From Hypericum androsaemum (taxonomy: Eukaryota; Streptophyta; Magnoliopsida; Malpighiales; Hypericaceae), in assembly GCA_963995505.1 (NCBI GenBank), contig OZ023187.1, positions 6,411,176 through 6,475,175 of the forward strand: a stretch of 64,000 nucleotides of DNA, written 5' to 3'. Under the pieces are notes generated by a model, which saw nothing but the letters and a program-made list of their open reading frames with translations, was not told where the DNA came from and did no database searches. The position numbers and the translations under genes are program-made. This document shows, piece after piece, positions 36,899 through 48,524 of the stretch; positions within the stretch are counted from its first letter, which is position 1; every line of letters starts with the position of its first letter.

Positions 36899-37972
36899 TT
36901 AGTTTCCAAACACTCGAGACATTAGACAGCGCTTCATCTCTTCATCTTCTGGGGATAAGTGTTGTTTCGAAATCAAAGCAGTCAACATGATTTTATCCAA
37001 CTCCATATTCTTCATGGCCTCCTTTTTTTCATCTCGCTTGATTCTTTGTTGCTCCCTTTGTTGCTCTAGCTCCATTCTCTTCTTGAAAATTTCATTTTCA
37101 TTATCTCTGGTTATTCTCAACGCACGAATTTCTGCTGCAACATCTTCAGAGGCCTTTCCTTTTCCTTTTCTTTTTTTGGCAGCATCTCTACCCATAGGAC
37201 GGGAGATTCTTGAAGATATGGTGATTGGATCTTCTGAGTTAGATGGGATTGAATAATCCCCTTCTTCGGTAGTCTTTGACCTCTTCGAGCTTCCACCACT
37301 TTCTATATCCTCCTCCGCGACATCAGGAGCCAAATATGTTGAACCGTGATCTCCTTCTTCAATTTGCCACTTGGGACATTTACACATAACTTCATTAAAA
37401 ACAACAAGGTCAATAAATTTTTTCCCACCATTCCCTTCATAAAGTGTTTGAGCTTCGGTCTCAACATCGGCATCGCTCATGCCGCTCCGTTTTCGTTTGA
37501 GTGCTTCTCGGTATGCAGCAACCCACTTTGCTCCATTGGCATTAAGTCGTGTATAACGACCTTTAATTGCAGGCACGTTTCTTTCATGGATCTCTCCCGG
37601 ATTTTCTGCTTGAGCATTATGGTACAAAGCACTCACTCGGGACCATAGCGAAGCACTCTTCTGATTTTTTCCAATAGTGCTGTCTTGGCTACAGTAGGAG
37701 AAAGCTGACATTAGGGCAATGTCTTCTTTGACACTCCAATTACTTGGTGCAGACTTTTTAGTTTTTTTCTCCCTAGCCCCATCGAAGGACAAATGTTGTG
37801 GCATATTTTGTGGGGGTTGGTGTTGGGAAAATGGAATTTGGGAAAGATTTGGCGATAATTGAGAGGTATAAAAAGGTTGAGAGTTTGGATAATCTCCAGA
37901 ATTTAGATAGCCTGAAAGATTATAAGATTCAAATGATTGAAAATTTGGGAAATTAGGATCATTTGGATCCAT
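36899..37972 (-). CDS. PIF/Harbinger Myb/SANT-like accessory protein (NAM-associated type)
   Basis: An open minus-strand frame of 357 codons plus stop from ATG 37972, chosen because the start MDPNDPNFPNF matches this protein type; upstream in-frame codons to 38065 look non-coding. After a Pro/Gln-rich leader comes a trihelix/Myb-like domain (NWSVKEDIALMSAFSYCSQD, RVSALYHNAQ, IKGRYTRLNANGAKWVAAY). The middle is acidic/serine-rich with KKRKGKGK-type nuclear signals. The last 90 or so residues are a Glu/Arg-rich coiled coil. Such proteins are the DNA-binding partners of Harbinger transposases (known for the superfamily). No stop or frameshift is seen, so it could still be expressed. Confidence 0.88.
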   Translation of the reverse strand: MDPNDPNFPNFQSFESYNLSGYLNSGDYPNSQPFYTSQLSPNLSQIPFSQHQPPQNMPQHLSFDGAREKKTKKSAPSNWSVKEDIALMSAFSYCSQDSTIGKNQKSASLWSRVSALYHNAQAENPGEIHERNVPAIKGRYTRLNANGAKWVAAYREALKRKRSGMSDADVETEAQTLYEGNGGKKFIDLVVFNEVMCKCPKWQIEEGDHGSTYLAPDVAEEDIESGGSSKRSKTTEEGDYSIPSNSEDPITISSRISRPMGRDAAKKRKGKGKASEDVAAEIRALRITRDNENEIFKKRMELEQQREQQRIKRDEKKEAMKNMELDKIMLTALISKQHLSPEDEEMKRCLMSRVFGN

Positions 37973-38373
37973 AGTAGAAATAATATAACAGAGGAAATTT
38001 AAAAAGAAAATATTATGTAGTGAAAGAAGAGAGAATTTTAGATGGTGTATGAAAATATGTAACATTGAACTCTATTTATAGAGATTTGAAAAATAATAAT
38101 TTTTTTATATATTTTTTTAGTTTTGCTAAAGATAAGGTCTGTTTAGATAACCACGAAAATATTATCCCAAAATATCTATTTTTAACGAATAATATTATGC
38201 CAAGTGGAACTAAATAGATAAATAAGAAAAAAAAGGGGGCCACTTTAGTTTGCGAGCGGCGATCGGCCAACCAATCCGATCGGCCGCTCGCTCGTTACTT
38301 TCATTTGCTTTTTTTTTTAATAATAAAATATTAGTCGATCCGTTCGGCCACACCGCTGATGTTCATGGTCTAA

Positions 38374-39592
38374 GGGTTCCATAGAAATTATTCGCATGGA
38401 GATATGAACTTTATTCTGTAGTTTAAAATACATAAAACAAATTATATATTTTTTTTAAAATAATTTATGTAGTGACAATTGACTGTGAACTGATGGGTCG
38501 ACAATGACGTGGTAATAAAAAATTAATAAATTGGTCCCAATTTTTTTTTTCTTTCCAAAATCTCATCTCTCACCACTGACCTCTCCCCCTTGGTTCAAAA
38601 ACCAATTTCTCAATGTTTAACATCAATGGAGGCGAAGTCACCATGCTCTAGTATCTACATCAATGTGTCATTTGAGATTAATATGGATTAACAAGTTTAA
38701 TCTATTAAAATTTAGGAATTAATTAACTAAAGATGAATTTGTTAATACATTATATCAAACTTTTTTTACTTTTTACCCTGCATTTTATTGGTTAATGTCT
38801 CTTGCATTGCATTTCTCACCTACCTATGCACCTAATAATTTATTATATTTTTAAGGAGAAAAGGTGCAAGTAAATGGAGGTTTTGCTAGAACTAGAAAGA
38901 CCAAAAAGAGCTGAAGGGATATTGAAAATAATCAAACAAACCCTTATCAAGCAAGGCAATTATTGACTAAAAGCTCCAACCTTTGCATCAAAAAAATGAT
39001 TACCCACTTGGGTTTTCTTGCTTGGAGCACTTGGAACCTTATAGAACCCTAACTGCAAGGACCAAGAGCTTGATCTTCTGTCCTTTTCCCTGTGTTGTGG
39101 TGGTTGTTTTTTGGACAGAAAGAAAGACATCATGGAACAAAGTACGTAGGATGATGCCTCTGGTAAGGACCCAGTAACCCTAATCAGGAGAGGAGAAGGA
39201 AAAGGTCAGATCTTTGCTTATTTGGACTCTGTGTGGACCCAAAGATCCAACCTTTAGTTTTGTTACCTTGAGGATTCTGGTTAATGGGACATAATTTTCT
39301 CTGTGTTTTGAACTGGGTATTGGCTGGATTGGTGTTTCATTGACCTTTGAGGTCAATATATGAGGTGAGAATCTATATTAGGAGTTAGTTAGGACAAGAG
39401 GAAAATGAAAATAAATTTAGAACTTGGTGGCTTCAAGTTTCCATAGGCAGTTAAAATGAAATTCATTAGTTGGTGATTTGCTATGTTGTTGCTGATCTTA
39501 TTTAACTGGATGCAGCTTCAGTTATAATAACTGTGTGCTGAATGTTTTATTGCATGCTATTAGGTTGTTGAGACAGTTGAAGAGTGAAGAAG
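38374..39592. other. Spacer and probable leader of the At4g26450-like gene
   Basis: AT-rich intergenic DNA. A possible untranslated exon ends at 39162 (donor CTCTG/GTAAGGAC) and a possible acceptor TATTAG ends at 39563, 29 bases before the ATG. This leader intron is inferred from splice signals only. Confidence 0.45.
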
Positions 39593-42150
39593 ATGCATGT
39601 TAGACGTAGGAGTCCCGCGAATGGGTACAGGTCTAATTCGATGGGATTGGGGGCGGGTGCTTCGGGCGTATCCTCTGATAATTCGGGTAGGGGTCATGGC
39701 TATTATAGTTCTGAATATAGAAGCTTCAACAACCGTGGGTTTGGGCGTGGACGGGGAGCGCGGTATAAGTCATTTCAGCAACCTCCTCAGCCACCACAAG
39801 TACCACCGAGAGGTGACATTTTGATGGAGGCTGGCAGACTCGCGGCCGAGTATTTGGTTTCAAAGGGTTTGTTGCCTCCAAATTCACTCCCAGGGAAATG
39901 GCAGAATGGCAGTTTTAGGAAGCAAGTTGGGGAGTATCAGGAGTTTCAGCAACAAGAGGACCTTCTGCCGGATAGCCAGGCATCTGGAGTTGCTCGTGCG
40001 GGGAGCAACGGTGGTTTTGATACAGGTAGTGGGAAGAGGAGGTATTCTGATGATTTGAATTCAAGAAATCAGACAAGAGGAAGGAGGAGAGGAGAGTATT
40101 ATCGTAGTCATAGTTCAGAACGGAGCAGAGAATTTGGCAGGAGCGGATCATGGTCAGACAGAAATCGTGCGTCTCCTGATATGGAAGGGGAGAATGATGC
40201 AACTTCACAACACCATGAAAAGAATCAGCATGCCGATGCCGTGATTGATGAGAGGGAAAAGTCTGCTTCAAGTACGATGGAGACAGGACCCGCAGCATCT
40301 GCTAGTATCGAATCACGATCAGAAGAAAACAACTTAACAGGTGACTTGGGTCCCAAAGAAAGTTCGTCTAATGTTCAAGATAAGACTGATGGAGAACACA
40401 TTGAGGTGTCAGGGTTGAAAAGTATGAATTTGGAGAACGCACCGGAAAATAATGTAACTGAGAAGCAAGCCGAGCCAGACAACATGCCCTCTGAAGAATG
40501 TGATATAAACAGCAAGGTCCCAAGCGAGACCACAACCGATTTAGCCGAACTTTGCAAATTTTCCAAAGTGCCTACCAAGACGCGCTCTGCACTAACATCT
40601 AGGAATTACAAGGTTGAGCGAAGTCTAAATAATGAAGAGCAAAAGAACTCCAACTATCAGCTTCCGGGAGGGCCTGAAGGTCTTCATTATGCCATCCTTG
40701 AAATTTCTGTAGCTCAATCACTATCATGTGGTACAGCTCAGGATCAGATGCATGTATCCTCTAACATAACTCGGGAAGCACCAGATCAGTCTGCTGAGGA
40801 TGGCTGTGACATGGAACTAGGTGGTTCCCAGGGTAAAAATTTGAGGTCTCGGTCAACTCCTGATGAAACTTTTATGCATGAAAGTGTACATGAACCAAGT
40901 AACAGGCTCACGACTTTCGGACTGTCCACTTCGGTCAAAGAGAGAAGTGAGAAGCTAACTGCAGAAGGCAACGATGTAAATGTGGCATTTAAGAAACCAA
41001 GACAGTGGCTCTCTTCCTTGGCCGGGAAGGCCGAAAGCCCAATTCCTCTTAGCAACCTGACTGAAAATACCGTGGGCCATCATGCAGGAAGGGAGTATCC
41101 TGATCAGCAGGTAAACCCAACTGTTGCCCAAGGCAGCTTAGCTCATGGTTTTCACTTCCCTGAGACTGATCTTGAACCATACCCCAAATACGCACCAGAG
41201 AAGCAGCTATTTCCTAGTTCATTTAAGATCTGTGATCTCAATCTGATGGAAGCTTCGAATCTGAACGATGGTCATCGTGATGACACTGGAGTTATATACC
41301 CACCCCTTATGAATATGAAAGATGAAGCAATGCCAGTTGACAGTGAATATGGTAGACATTCGAGACATGGCAAGGAGATTGAAGTGATTGATTTAGATAT
41401 CGATAGCCCCGAACACGGGGAGTTTGACAGGCCTCGTGAAAAGTAAGTCTCTTTATCTTGCTGGGTTATCTTTTCCTTCTGTCACAAATCAAATCATTTC
41501 CTTTATGGTCTAAACTTCGATTGCTCAACTATTCAGGGCGGAATCTGCATTTGCTGCCACCAAAGGGCTTGCCAGTCATGGCAGCGGTGCTTGCTGTATT
41601 ACCGATGTTCGGGATAATTACGATGGTCTAACAATTTCGGAGTTCCTTGAGACTTTCTCAAATTGTGCCTCAGGAACTGATGATATCACTCCCTTAGAGA
41701 ATGCCATGAGCCTTCACAGTGGAGAGGTGCCAGACAAGCAGCTACCCTTTTAATGTTCTTCTACTTCCATTCTTAGACTGATTAATCTTGACCGACATTT
41801 TATGTGTTAATTTCTCTAGTTTTATTGTAGACTGATTTCCTTTTAGTCATTGACTTCTATTATTTGCGTTACAGGGGACTCTTGGAGATGATGACTCAAT
41901 TTACATGTCCCTTGATGAGATACCTCTGAGTAAGTCTGATTTTCCTCGCTCGAGCCCTTACAATTGTCGAAGAACAACAGTCTGGTCTTTCGACACATAG
42001 TGCTGCTTTGGTTAGCACAAGAAGCAATGTTTAGATTCGGGTTTCTGAAGTTTTTGCATCGTCTTTGGGAATGTCGTAATTGTTATCCTCGCAGGTTTTA
42101 TACCCGCGTGGCAGCAGCCAACACCGCAGGAGTATGGGAAGCCCTTCTAA
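39593..42150 (+). CDS. At4g26450-like plant protein of unknown function, 4 coding exons
   Basis: Exons: 39593-41442, 41537-41726, 41875-41929, 42095-42150. They join to 2151 bases (716 aa plus TAA). The start MHVRRRSPANGYRSNSMG, the glycine/arginine-rich stretch (RGFGRGRGARYKSFQ), the short conserved block DILMEAGRLAAEYLVSKGLL and the end PTPQEYGKPF resemble my recollection of the uncharacterized Arabidopsis protein At4g26450, which is of similar length. Most of the protein is low in hydrophobic residues and probably disordered. An RG-rich N-terminus suggests RNA or chromatin contact, but no function is established. Exon 1 is unusually long (1850 bases); the three later exons are short and join in frame. 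No lesion is visible. Confidence 0.85.
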
Positions 42151-43309
42151 CCAATAACAATACTTGAATAACCAAGGCACTAGTTCATGTAAGCTTAATG
42201 AAACTATTTGTTCTTCATTCTTCGTGGCTAGCTTAATATATGTTGTTCTGCTAGTTGACTCTATCCTCGTGTAGCAAACACATGTGGTCAAAGCTCTTGC
42301 TATCCTAATTCTAATTCTAATTCTAAATGTGCCTTGCTATCCTTCCCTTCATTAGCTTGACGATCTTTTAGCACTTTCACTGATAATACAGTATCTGCCT
42401 TCACACGGCAGACGTTGGGTATTTCGCGTAGCTAAGCTTACTTCAGGTGTTGTTTTCCTTTTCCTGGCTGGAATTCCCTCGTATCGCGCTGACGACAATG
42501 GAAGAAGAAAGCATTTCTCCCCTGATAACGACTTTGAAATACACAAGTTGCACGATCTGTACACCGTCGCATATCCACGTAAAGCACATTTCTGAATTTT
42601 CTTCCGCTGATCCTCCTTTATCCTGTTCTACTTTCAGATCCTTGATCCAAGTCCTATGGATTCGGCGGTGGTCTTTGCTCGAGAGGCACTCGGAGGTCAT
42701 CGGCTATCTGCTATCTTGAGTCTCATCCGAAGCGGCCATTCTAGCCATCCGAGTCGTGTTGAAAGTGACAGTTCTCAAGGGCCTGTAACGTCTCGAATTG
42801 CATCCGAAGGTACAGTTGGAAATGGCTACATCCTCTCCAAGGATGATGAAGCAGTGAATGAACATAGTGTGCTTTTGGCGGTACGTTGTATCCTCATTTT
42901 AGCAGCTTCAAGCCAACATGAGCAAGTTAGGTGACATTCCGACATCATCAACCAGATGGACGTAAGGAATAGAAGATCCGACATGATATGACCCACTAGG
43001 TGACCCGACACCAAGAAAGAGTCTGCATGTGTCACAAAAATTATCAAAAATTAAAATATTAGTTGCTGGTTATATGTACTTTGCAACGTTTGCTCAAAAC
43101 GCGAAGTACGTAAGTATATTTTTCCAAAAAAAAATTAAGGGGAGAAAGGTTTTTGACACAACAAAACAATGTAGGGATAGAACAATCGAACCTCAAAATT
43201 GACACACGTGCAACCATAAGATATATTTGATTTGATTTCGGTGTACTAAATAATAAATTGCAAATGGCATGGTATAGACAAATTATTTGATAAATTAAGT
43301 ACAATAGAC
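42151..43309. other. Downstream spacer with exon-like stretches of unknown origin
   Basis: The first 200 bases are likely 3' untranslated sequence of the gene to the left. Between about 42357 and 42950 several open, GC-richer stretches are flanked by splice-like signals (acceptor TTACTTCAG at about 42446; acceptor TACTTTCAG at about 42640). I do not recognise the translated sequence. From 42950 to 43309 nothing is supported. Confidence 0.4.
42447..42940 (+). pseudogene. Possible gene fragment, two exon-like stretches
   Basis: After the acceptor near 42446, one frame reads about 50 codons through ADDNGRRKHFSPDNDFEIHK and KLHDLYTVAYP to a possible donor at about 42580. A second open stretch from about 42641 reads ILDPSPMDSAVVFAREALGG and continues about 95 codons to a TGA at 42932-42934. 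The codon texture is gene-like, but I know no matching family. The stretch ends shortly before the LINE insertion, so it may be a gene interrupted by it, or downstream exons of an unannotated transcript. Confidence 0.3.
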
Positions 43310-43827
43310 AACAATTCTAAATGCCCGCCTACCACTATGTCTCTCTTTACTGGCTCATACTGGTCTACCAAATCTAACACTCTGCCTCGAGAAAGGATCT
43401 CCAACTCATTTTCACTCGCTACCTGACCCGGGAAACGGGCCTTGGAGCATTGAGCCCGCACATCGTCTCCAAGAGGAGACATAGAAGAGAGTATAGAAGG
43501 ACATACCTGAGACCGAGCCGTCGTGGCACTCGACTGTACTCCACAATCACCTCCCGACCTCAGGGAGAGAGGCGAGAAACCCTCTTCCAAAATGCCTTCC
43601 GCTCTGTTTCTTGTAAATTTCCCAGACGGGATGAACTTTTTAAAAGTTCGCTTAGACGCTATCCCTTTTTCTTGGCCCTTAGAAAGAGAGTCACATAAAC
43701 CACCATCAACACCATCTTCCAACAAGGAATCCTCAACTCTCTCTTCTTCAACAACAGTTTTGGGTTGGCCAACAACCCCTTTTGATTTCTTTTTTCCCCT
43801 AACAGAGGAAGGAGCACAATGAGACGA
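43310..43827 (-). pseudogene. Inverted 5' segment of the LINE with ORF1-like reading frame
   Basis: Read on the minus strand, an open frame runs from about 43821 to beyond 43310 through a Ser/Gly-rich, low-complexity protein. It ends near EPVKRDIVVGGHLEL, the same motif repeated in forward orientation downstream (EPVKRDRVVGGHLDL). It represents upstream LINE sequence placed backwards. The boundaries are set by where the repeat homology stops. Confidence 0.65.
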
Positions 43828-43828
43828 T

Positions 43829-44362
43829 GTGCTTGAGCCAGTAAAGAGAGACAGAGTGGTAGGTGGGCATTTGGATCTGGGTTCGGGGCCGAGCCTCTCG
43901 TCGGCCCTGCCTCAGGTTAGTGCTTCTCTTCCCACCCCTCAGTCTCCCCTTCAAGACAGAGCGTTAGTTGGTGAGCTTGAGCCAGTAAAGAGAGACAGAG
44001 TGGTAGGTTGGCAGCTGGACCTCGATTCGGGGGCGAGTCTCCCGTCGTCCCTGCCTCAGGTTTGTGATTCTCTTCTCTCCCCTCAATCCCTCCTTCAAGC
44101 AAGATCAGTACACAGAGACAGAGTGGTAGGTGGACAGCTGGATTCTATTTCGGGGGTGAACCTCTCGTCAACCCCGACTCAGGTTTGTGTTTCTCCACTC
44201 TCCCCTGTGACTCATCTTACTGGCCGTGCGGCCACTTCTTTGGCCTCAATTGGGTGCGTGTCCCAGCCTCCTCCCACAGCCTGTCAGGTCTTCCCTATTG
44301 CTGATGGTATGTCTCTTCCCCTTTCCCGGGTGACAGCGAGTCTGTCACCCGAGAAACCATGA
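43829..44362 (+). pseudogene. LINE ORF1-like C-terminal region with tandem repeats
   Basis: An open frame of 177 codons made of about three degenerate repeats, starting near 43835, 43975 and 44100, with the recurring pattern KRDRVVGGQLDL, SSLPQVC and LSPQS. Its TGA overlaps the ATG of the endonuclease ORF as ATGA (44359-44362). No RNA-binding or zinc-knuckle motif is seen, so the functional part of ORF1 is missing from this piece. Confidence 0.6.
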
Positions 44363-47300
44363 GTTGTATCAGCTGGAACTGTAGGGGGCTGGGCACTCCC
44401 CATACAGTTCGTCTCCTTAAAGGCCTGGTGCGGAAGCATCGTCCTGTGTTGGTTTTTCTTATGGAAACGAAACAGCCTTTTAAAATTGTTGATAAAATTA
44501 GGAGAAATTGCAAGTTTGATGAAAGTTTTTACGTTGAACCCCATGGCAGATCTGGGGGTTTGGCGCTGTGGTGGACTTCCGATATTGATGTTGACATCCT
44601 TTGTTCTTCGAAGAATTGCGTTGATGTTTTGTGCAGGTTTGTAAATTCTGCGTTGACTTGGAACTGCTCGTTTGTGTACGGGGAACCTGATTCCTCCTTG
44701 AAGAGGAGATTCTGGCGTGACCTTACACTCTCTTGTAAGAGCCCTTCCTCTCCGTGGGTTTGTATCGGGGACCTCAATCTCGTTGCTTCCCCTGCGGAGA
44801 GAAAGGGAGGGAATCTTCCCGATCCTTGGCAGATGGATCTTTTACAGGATTACATCCAAACTGGTGAGCTCCTCGATCTTGGTTTTAAGGGGAACCCGTT
44901 CACCTGGTCTAACCTCCAGCTGGGGGAAGACAATATTTTGCAACGGCTTGACCGTGGTCTTGCCAATGTTATGTGGCGGGATGCTTTTCCTAAGGCGCAG
45001 GTGATCCACGGGCCTATTGATGGGTCTGATCACTGCTTCCTCATCCTCCATACTGATTTTTTGAAAATTAATCGTAGGCCTTTTAGGTTTGAGGCCTATT
45101 GGATTAAGGAAGAGGGCTGTCGCGAGGTGATTGACCACTCGTGGTCTCTTCCTTCTGTTGGCATCCCTCCTTTTGTTTTTAGGAAAAGACTGCTGCATGT
45201 TCTTCTAATCTGCTTCTTTGGAGTAAGAACTTGACAGGGAACAGGAAAGCGAGGATTGAAGTGCTTACTAGGGAGTTGCTGCAACTCCAACTGCGTAACC
45301 ATACTGGTCAATGCAAAGATCAGGAGGTTCGTGTTAAGAAAGAGTTGGCCAGTTTGTACGAAAAGGAGGAGATCTTCTGGCACTAGAGATCCAGAATTAA
45401 TTGGCTGACTTGGGGTGACAAAAATTCTGCCTTCTTCCATACTACGGCCACCCAGCGGAGGCAAGTAAACCAGATTGTTCAATTGCAACTTGATGATGGC
45501 CTTTGGATTGATGATATTGATGGTTTGAAGAACCTGATTCAAGGTCATTTCCAAGACCTTTACTCAGCTGTTGTGACTGATGATCCGTCTTACTTATTAA
45601 ATTGCATTCCCACATTAGTTACTCCGAATATGGCTGCTGATTTGCTTAAACCTATTGACTTAGATGAAGTTAAGGTGGCTGTTTTTGGCATGGGAGTAAT
45701 AAGTCCCCTGGCCCTGATGGTTTCCCTGGTATTTTCTACCAGAAATTTTGGGCATTTGTGAAAGATGATCTCTTCGCCCTGGTCACTTATTTGTTTGATG
45801 GTATGTTTGTCCCTGGTGAGCTTAATCGGACTTATATCTCCTTGATCCCTAAGTCAAAAAATTCTACTAACATTCATGGGTTTCGACCTATTAGCTTATG
45901 TAATTATGCTTATAAAGTGTATTCTAAAGTGTTGGCTAATAGGTTGAGACCTTGGATGAGCTCTTTGATCATGGAGTGCCAAGGCGCTTTCGTTAACGGT
46001 AGGTGTATCCAGGACAACATCATTTTGGCTCATGAGGCTTTTCACTGTCTCAATACCTCGACTAAGAAATCATCTCATTTTATGGCCATCAAGCTCGACT
46101 TGAAGAAGGCATTTGATCTTGTCGACTGGTCTTTTTTGCGAAAGGTAATGATCCAGCTTGGCTTTCCCAATAGGTGGGTCCAGTGTGTGATGAGTTATGT
46201 TGTCTCCACTTCCTACTGTATCTTGTTTAACGGTGAGCCTTTGCAGTTCTTTACTGCTTCTAGGGGGATTAGGCAAGGAGATCCTCTCTCCCCGTTCCTT
46301 TTTTTGTTCATTTCAGACTCTTTTGCTCATCTAGTTGATCATGCGCGGGAGAGTGGGAGTCTGCATGGGTTTGCTTTGAATAGGAATTGCCCTGTTTTTA
46401 CGCATATTTTGTTTGCTGATGACACTTTGATGTTTGGTAAGGCTTGTGAGGATGAAGCTTGGAGAATTAGAGCTCTCTTGGAGTTATTTTCTGGCGTCTC
46501 TGGCCAAATGATCAACTTCCAAAAGTCTAGTGTCTTATTCTCTAAGTGGGTTACGGTCGATTTAAAGATTGCTATCACCGATATTCTTGGTATGCAGGTA
46601 ATGCCGGCTGAGGATAAATATCTTGGGTTGCCATCCTTTTGGGGAAGGTCGCGAAAGGATGCTTTGAACTTCATTTATGAGAGGATGGTTGCCAAGTCTC
46701 GAAGCTGGAAACAGAAGTTGTTGTCTATGGCAGGAAGGGAAGTCTTGATTAAATCCGTTCTATCTTCTATTCCTTGTTTTGCCATGCAGTGCTTACTCTT
46801 TCCTGTTACTTTTTGTGCCAAATTGAATAGTTTGGTGGCCAAGTTTTGGTGGTCCGGGGGTATTGACAGGAGAAAGGTGCATTGGCTCAGTTGGGACAAA
46901 CTTACTTGCTCCAAGAGTGAGGGAGGTCTTGGTTTCAAGGATCTCAGGATCTTTAATCTGGCCCTCCTTGCTAAACAGGCGTGGAGGTTGTTTGCGAATC
47001 AGGACTCCTTGTGTTTTCGCATCTCGAAAGGCCTTTATTTTAATAATTATGATCTGTTTAATGCTAAAAAAGGCCGTCATCCTTCGTGGATGTGGAGTAG
47101 TATTGTTGCAGGTAAGGATGCTTTGTTGGATGGGCTGTTCCTTAAAATTGGGAATGGCCTCTCTACTAGCATTTGGAAGGACCCTTGGGTCCCTTTGCTG
47201 CCTAACGCCCGTGTAGATTTCAGGTTTGCGGAACCATCATCCCTTTGTTTGGTCTCGGATCTAATAACAGTGTCCACTGGAAGCTGGAACTGTGATCTCC

Positions 47301-48478
47301 TTCAACACTTCTTTACCCCGACAGAACAAGAAGCTATCTCAAAGATTAGCTTATGCAACCTGAATTCTCCTGATAAGCTTATCTGGAGGTTCAGTAATGA
47401 TGGAAGCTATTCAGTGAAACAGGGGTATCAGATTTTGAAGGTACGTCATCTCCAAGCCTTGAATTTGCAAGTTGTTGACACGAATTCTTCTCTTTTTGAT
47501 CCAGGTATTTGGAGAGAAATTTGGAAATTGAAGGCGCCACCAAAAGTTCAGAACTTCGTGTGGTGGCTAATCAGAAATGCTATCCCGACTGCTAAAAACC
47601 TGTTCAGGAGAAATCTCTCTACCTCCCCCCTCTGTCAAGTTTGTGGAGGGCAAGAGGAGACTGTCCTCCATGTTATTTTTGAGTGCCCTCACGCACGGGC
47701 TGTTTGGCATGCTAGCCCCTTCGGGCTTAGGTTTTGTGAAGTGATTCACCCTACTTTCAGCTGCTGGTTTAAAGATGCTTATGATCAGTTACATTCCCCT
47801 GCAAATGTTGACCCTTTTTCCTTGGCTATGTTTATTTGTTGGAATATTTGGTTGGCCAGGAATAAGTTTTTATTCGAGAATGTTGACCTGTGTCCGATTG
47901 GTACCTTGAATTCTGCCTCTTATTGCTGTCTTGAATATTTGCAGTGTCCAGGTACCAACTTATTGATTACTACCACCCGTGATCATGTACCTGTTTCATG
48001 GACTGCTCCATGTGTTGGAGCTGTGAAACTCAACTGCGATGCCTCCTGGAAGGACGATCTTGCTCTTGCTGGAGTCGCTGTGGTTGCTAGGAACCATATT
48101 GGTCTCATTGTGGAAGGCCAGACGGACTTGTGTTGTGCTTCCTCGCCGTTGGAAGCTGAACTCTTTGCCTTGGAATTGGCTTTTAAGCTGGTCAAGACCA
48201 AGTTTTCATCCCAGCCTTCTTTGGTGGAAACGGACTGTATGCTAGCCTACAATTTCGTGATTGACCCTATGTCTCTAGTCTTTTGGCAAGTTGAATCTCT
48301 TGTCTTTCGGATTAGATCATTTTTGGGTGATTTACCAAATTGTAAGCTCGTGCTGATTTCTAGGCTGCAAAACCAGGTAGCTGACTGATTTTGCAAGAAC
48401 TGTAGATTGGGCACACTCCCTGAGAACTGGCTTGTAGTCCCTCCGGCGGAGTTGGATGCTCTTTTATTCACTGATTTT
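44359..48478 (+). pseudogene. Broken LINE ORF2: endonuclease, reverse transcriptase, RNase H
   Basis: It starts MSCISWNCRGLG, the usual start of plant L1 endonucleases; IGDLNLVASPAER and GSDHC are further endonuclease motifs. The frame shifts near 45190, meets a TAG at 45384-45386 and shifts again near 45690. From 45758 it is open through the reverse transcriptase (RPISLCNYAYK, IKLDLKKAFD, FADDTLMFG near 46403) and a zf-RVT region (LKAPPKVQNFVWW, CQVCGG, HVIFECPHA). An RNase H fold follows, with NCDASW and LEAEL-type motifs. A TGA at 48386-48388 replaces a Trp codon shortly before the natural end at about 48478. The catalytic YADD-type motif is intact as FADD, but the ORF cannot be translated whole. 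Confidence 0.92.
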
Positions 48479-48524
48479 CCTACTTGATCTATAATATCTA
48501 TTTGCTTTTGTGTTCAAAAAAAAA

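Larger units (their letters stand above)
35118..38370 (-). mobile_element. PIF/Harbinger DNA transposon, TAA target duplication
   Basis: The terminal inverted repeats are GACCACCCACATCAGC (35118-35133) and, as complement of 38355-38370, GACCATGAACATCAGC, matching in 13 of 16 bases. TAA is duplicated at 35115-35117 and 38371-38373, the TWA target typical of PIF/Harbinger. Two minus-strand genes are inside: an open Myb/SANT-like ORF (36899-37972) and a broken DDE transposase (35410 to about 36570). The transposase is damaged, so this copy is not autonomous. Confidence 0.93.
43310..48524 (+). mobile_element. L1-type LINE retrotransposon with apparent 5' inversion
   Basis: The body (43828-48524) reads plus strand: end of an ORF1-like frame, then an ORF2 with endonuclease, reverse transcriptase, zinc-binding and RNase H parts, then a 9-base A tail at 48516-48524. 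The segment 43310-43827 carries related coding sequence on the opposite strand, including the same EPVKRD-type repeat, as expected from a 5' inversion by twin priming. A clear target duplication was not found. ORF2 has two frameshifts and two stops, so the copy is dead. Confidence 0.85.
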
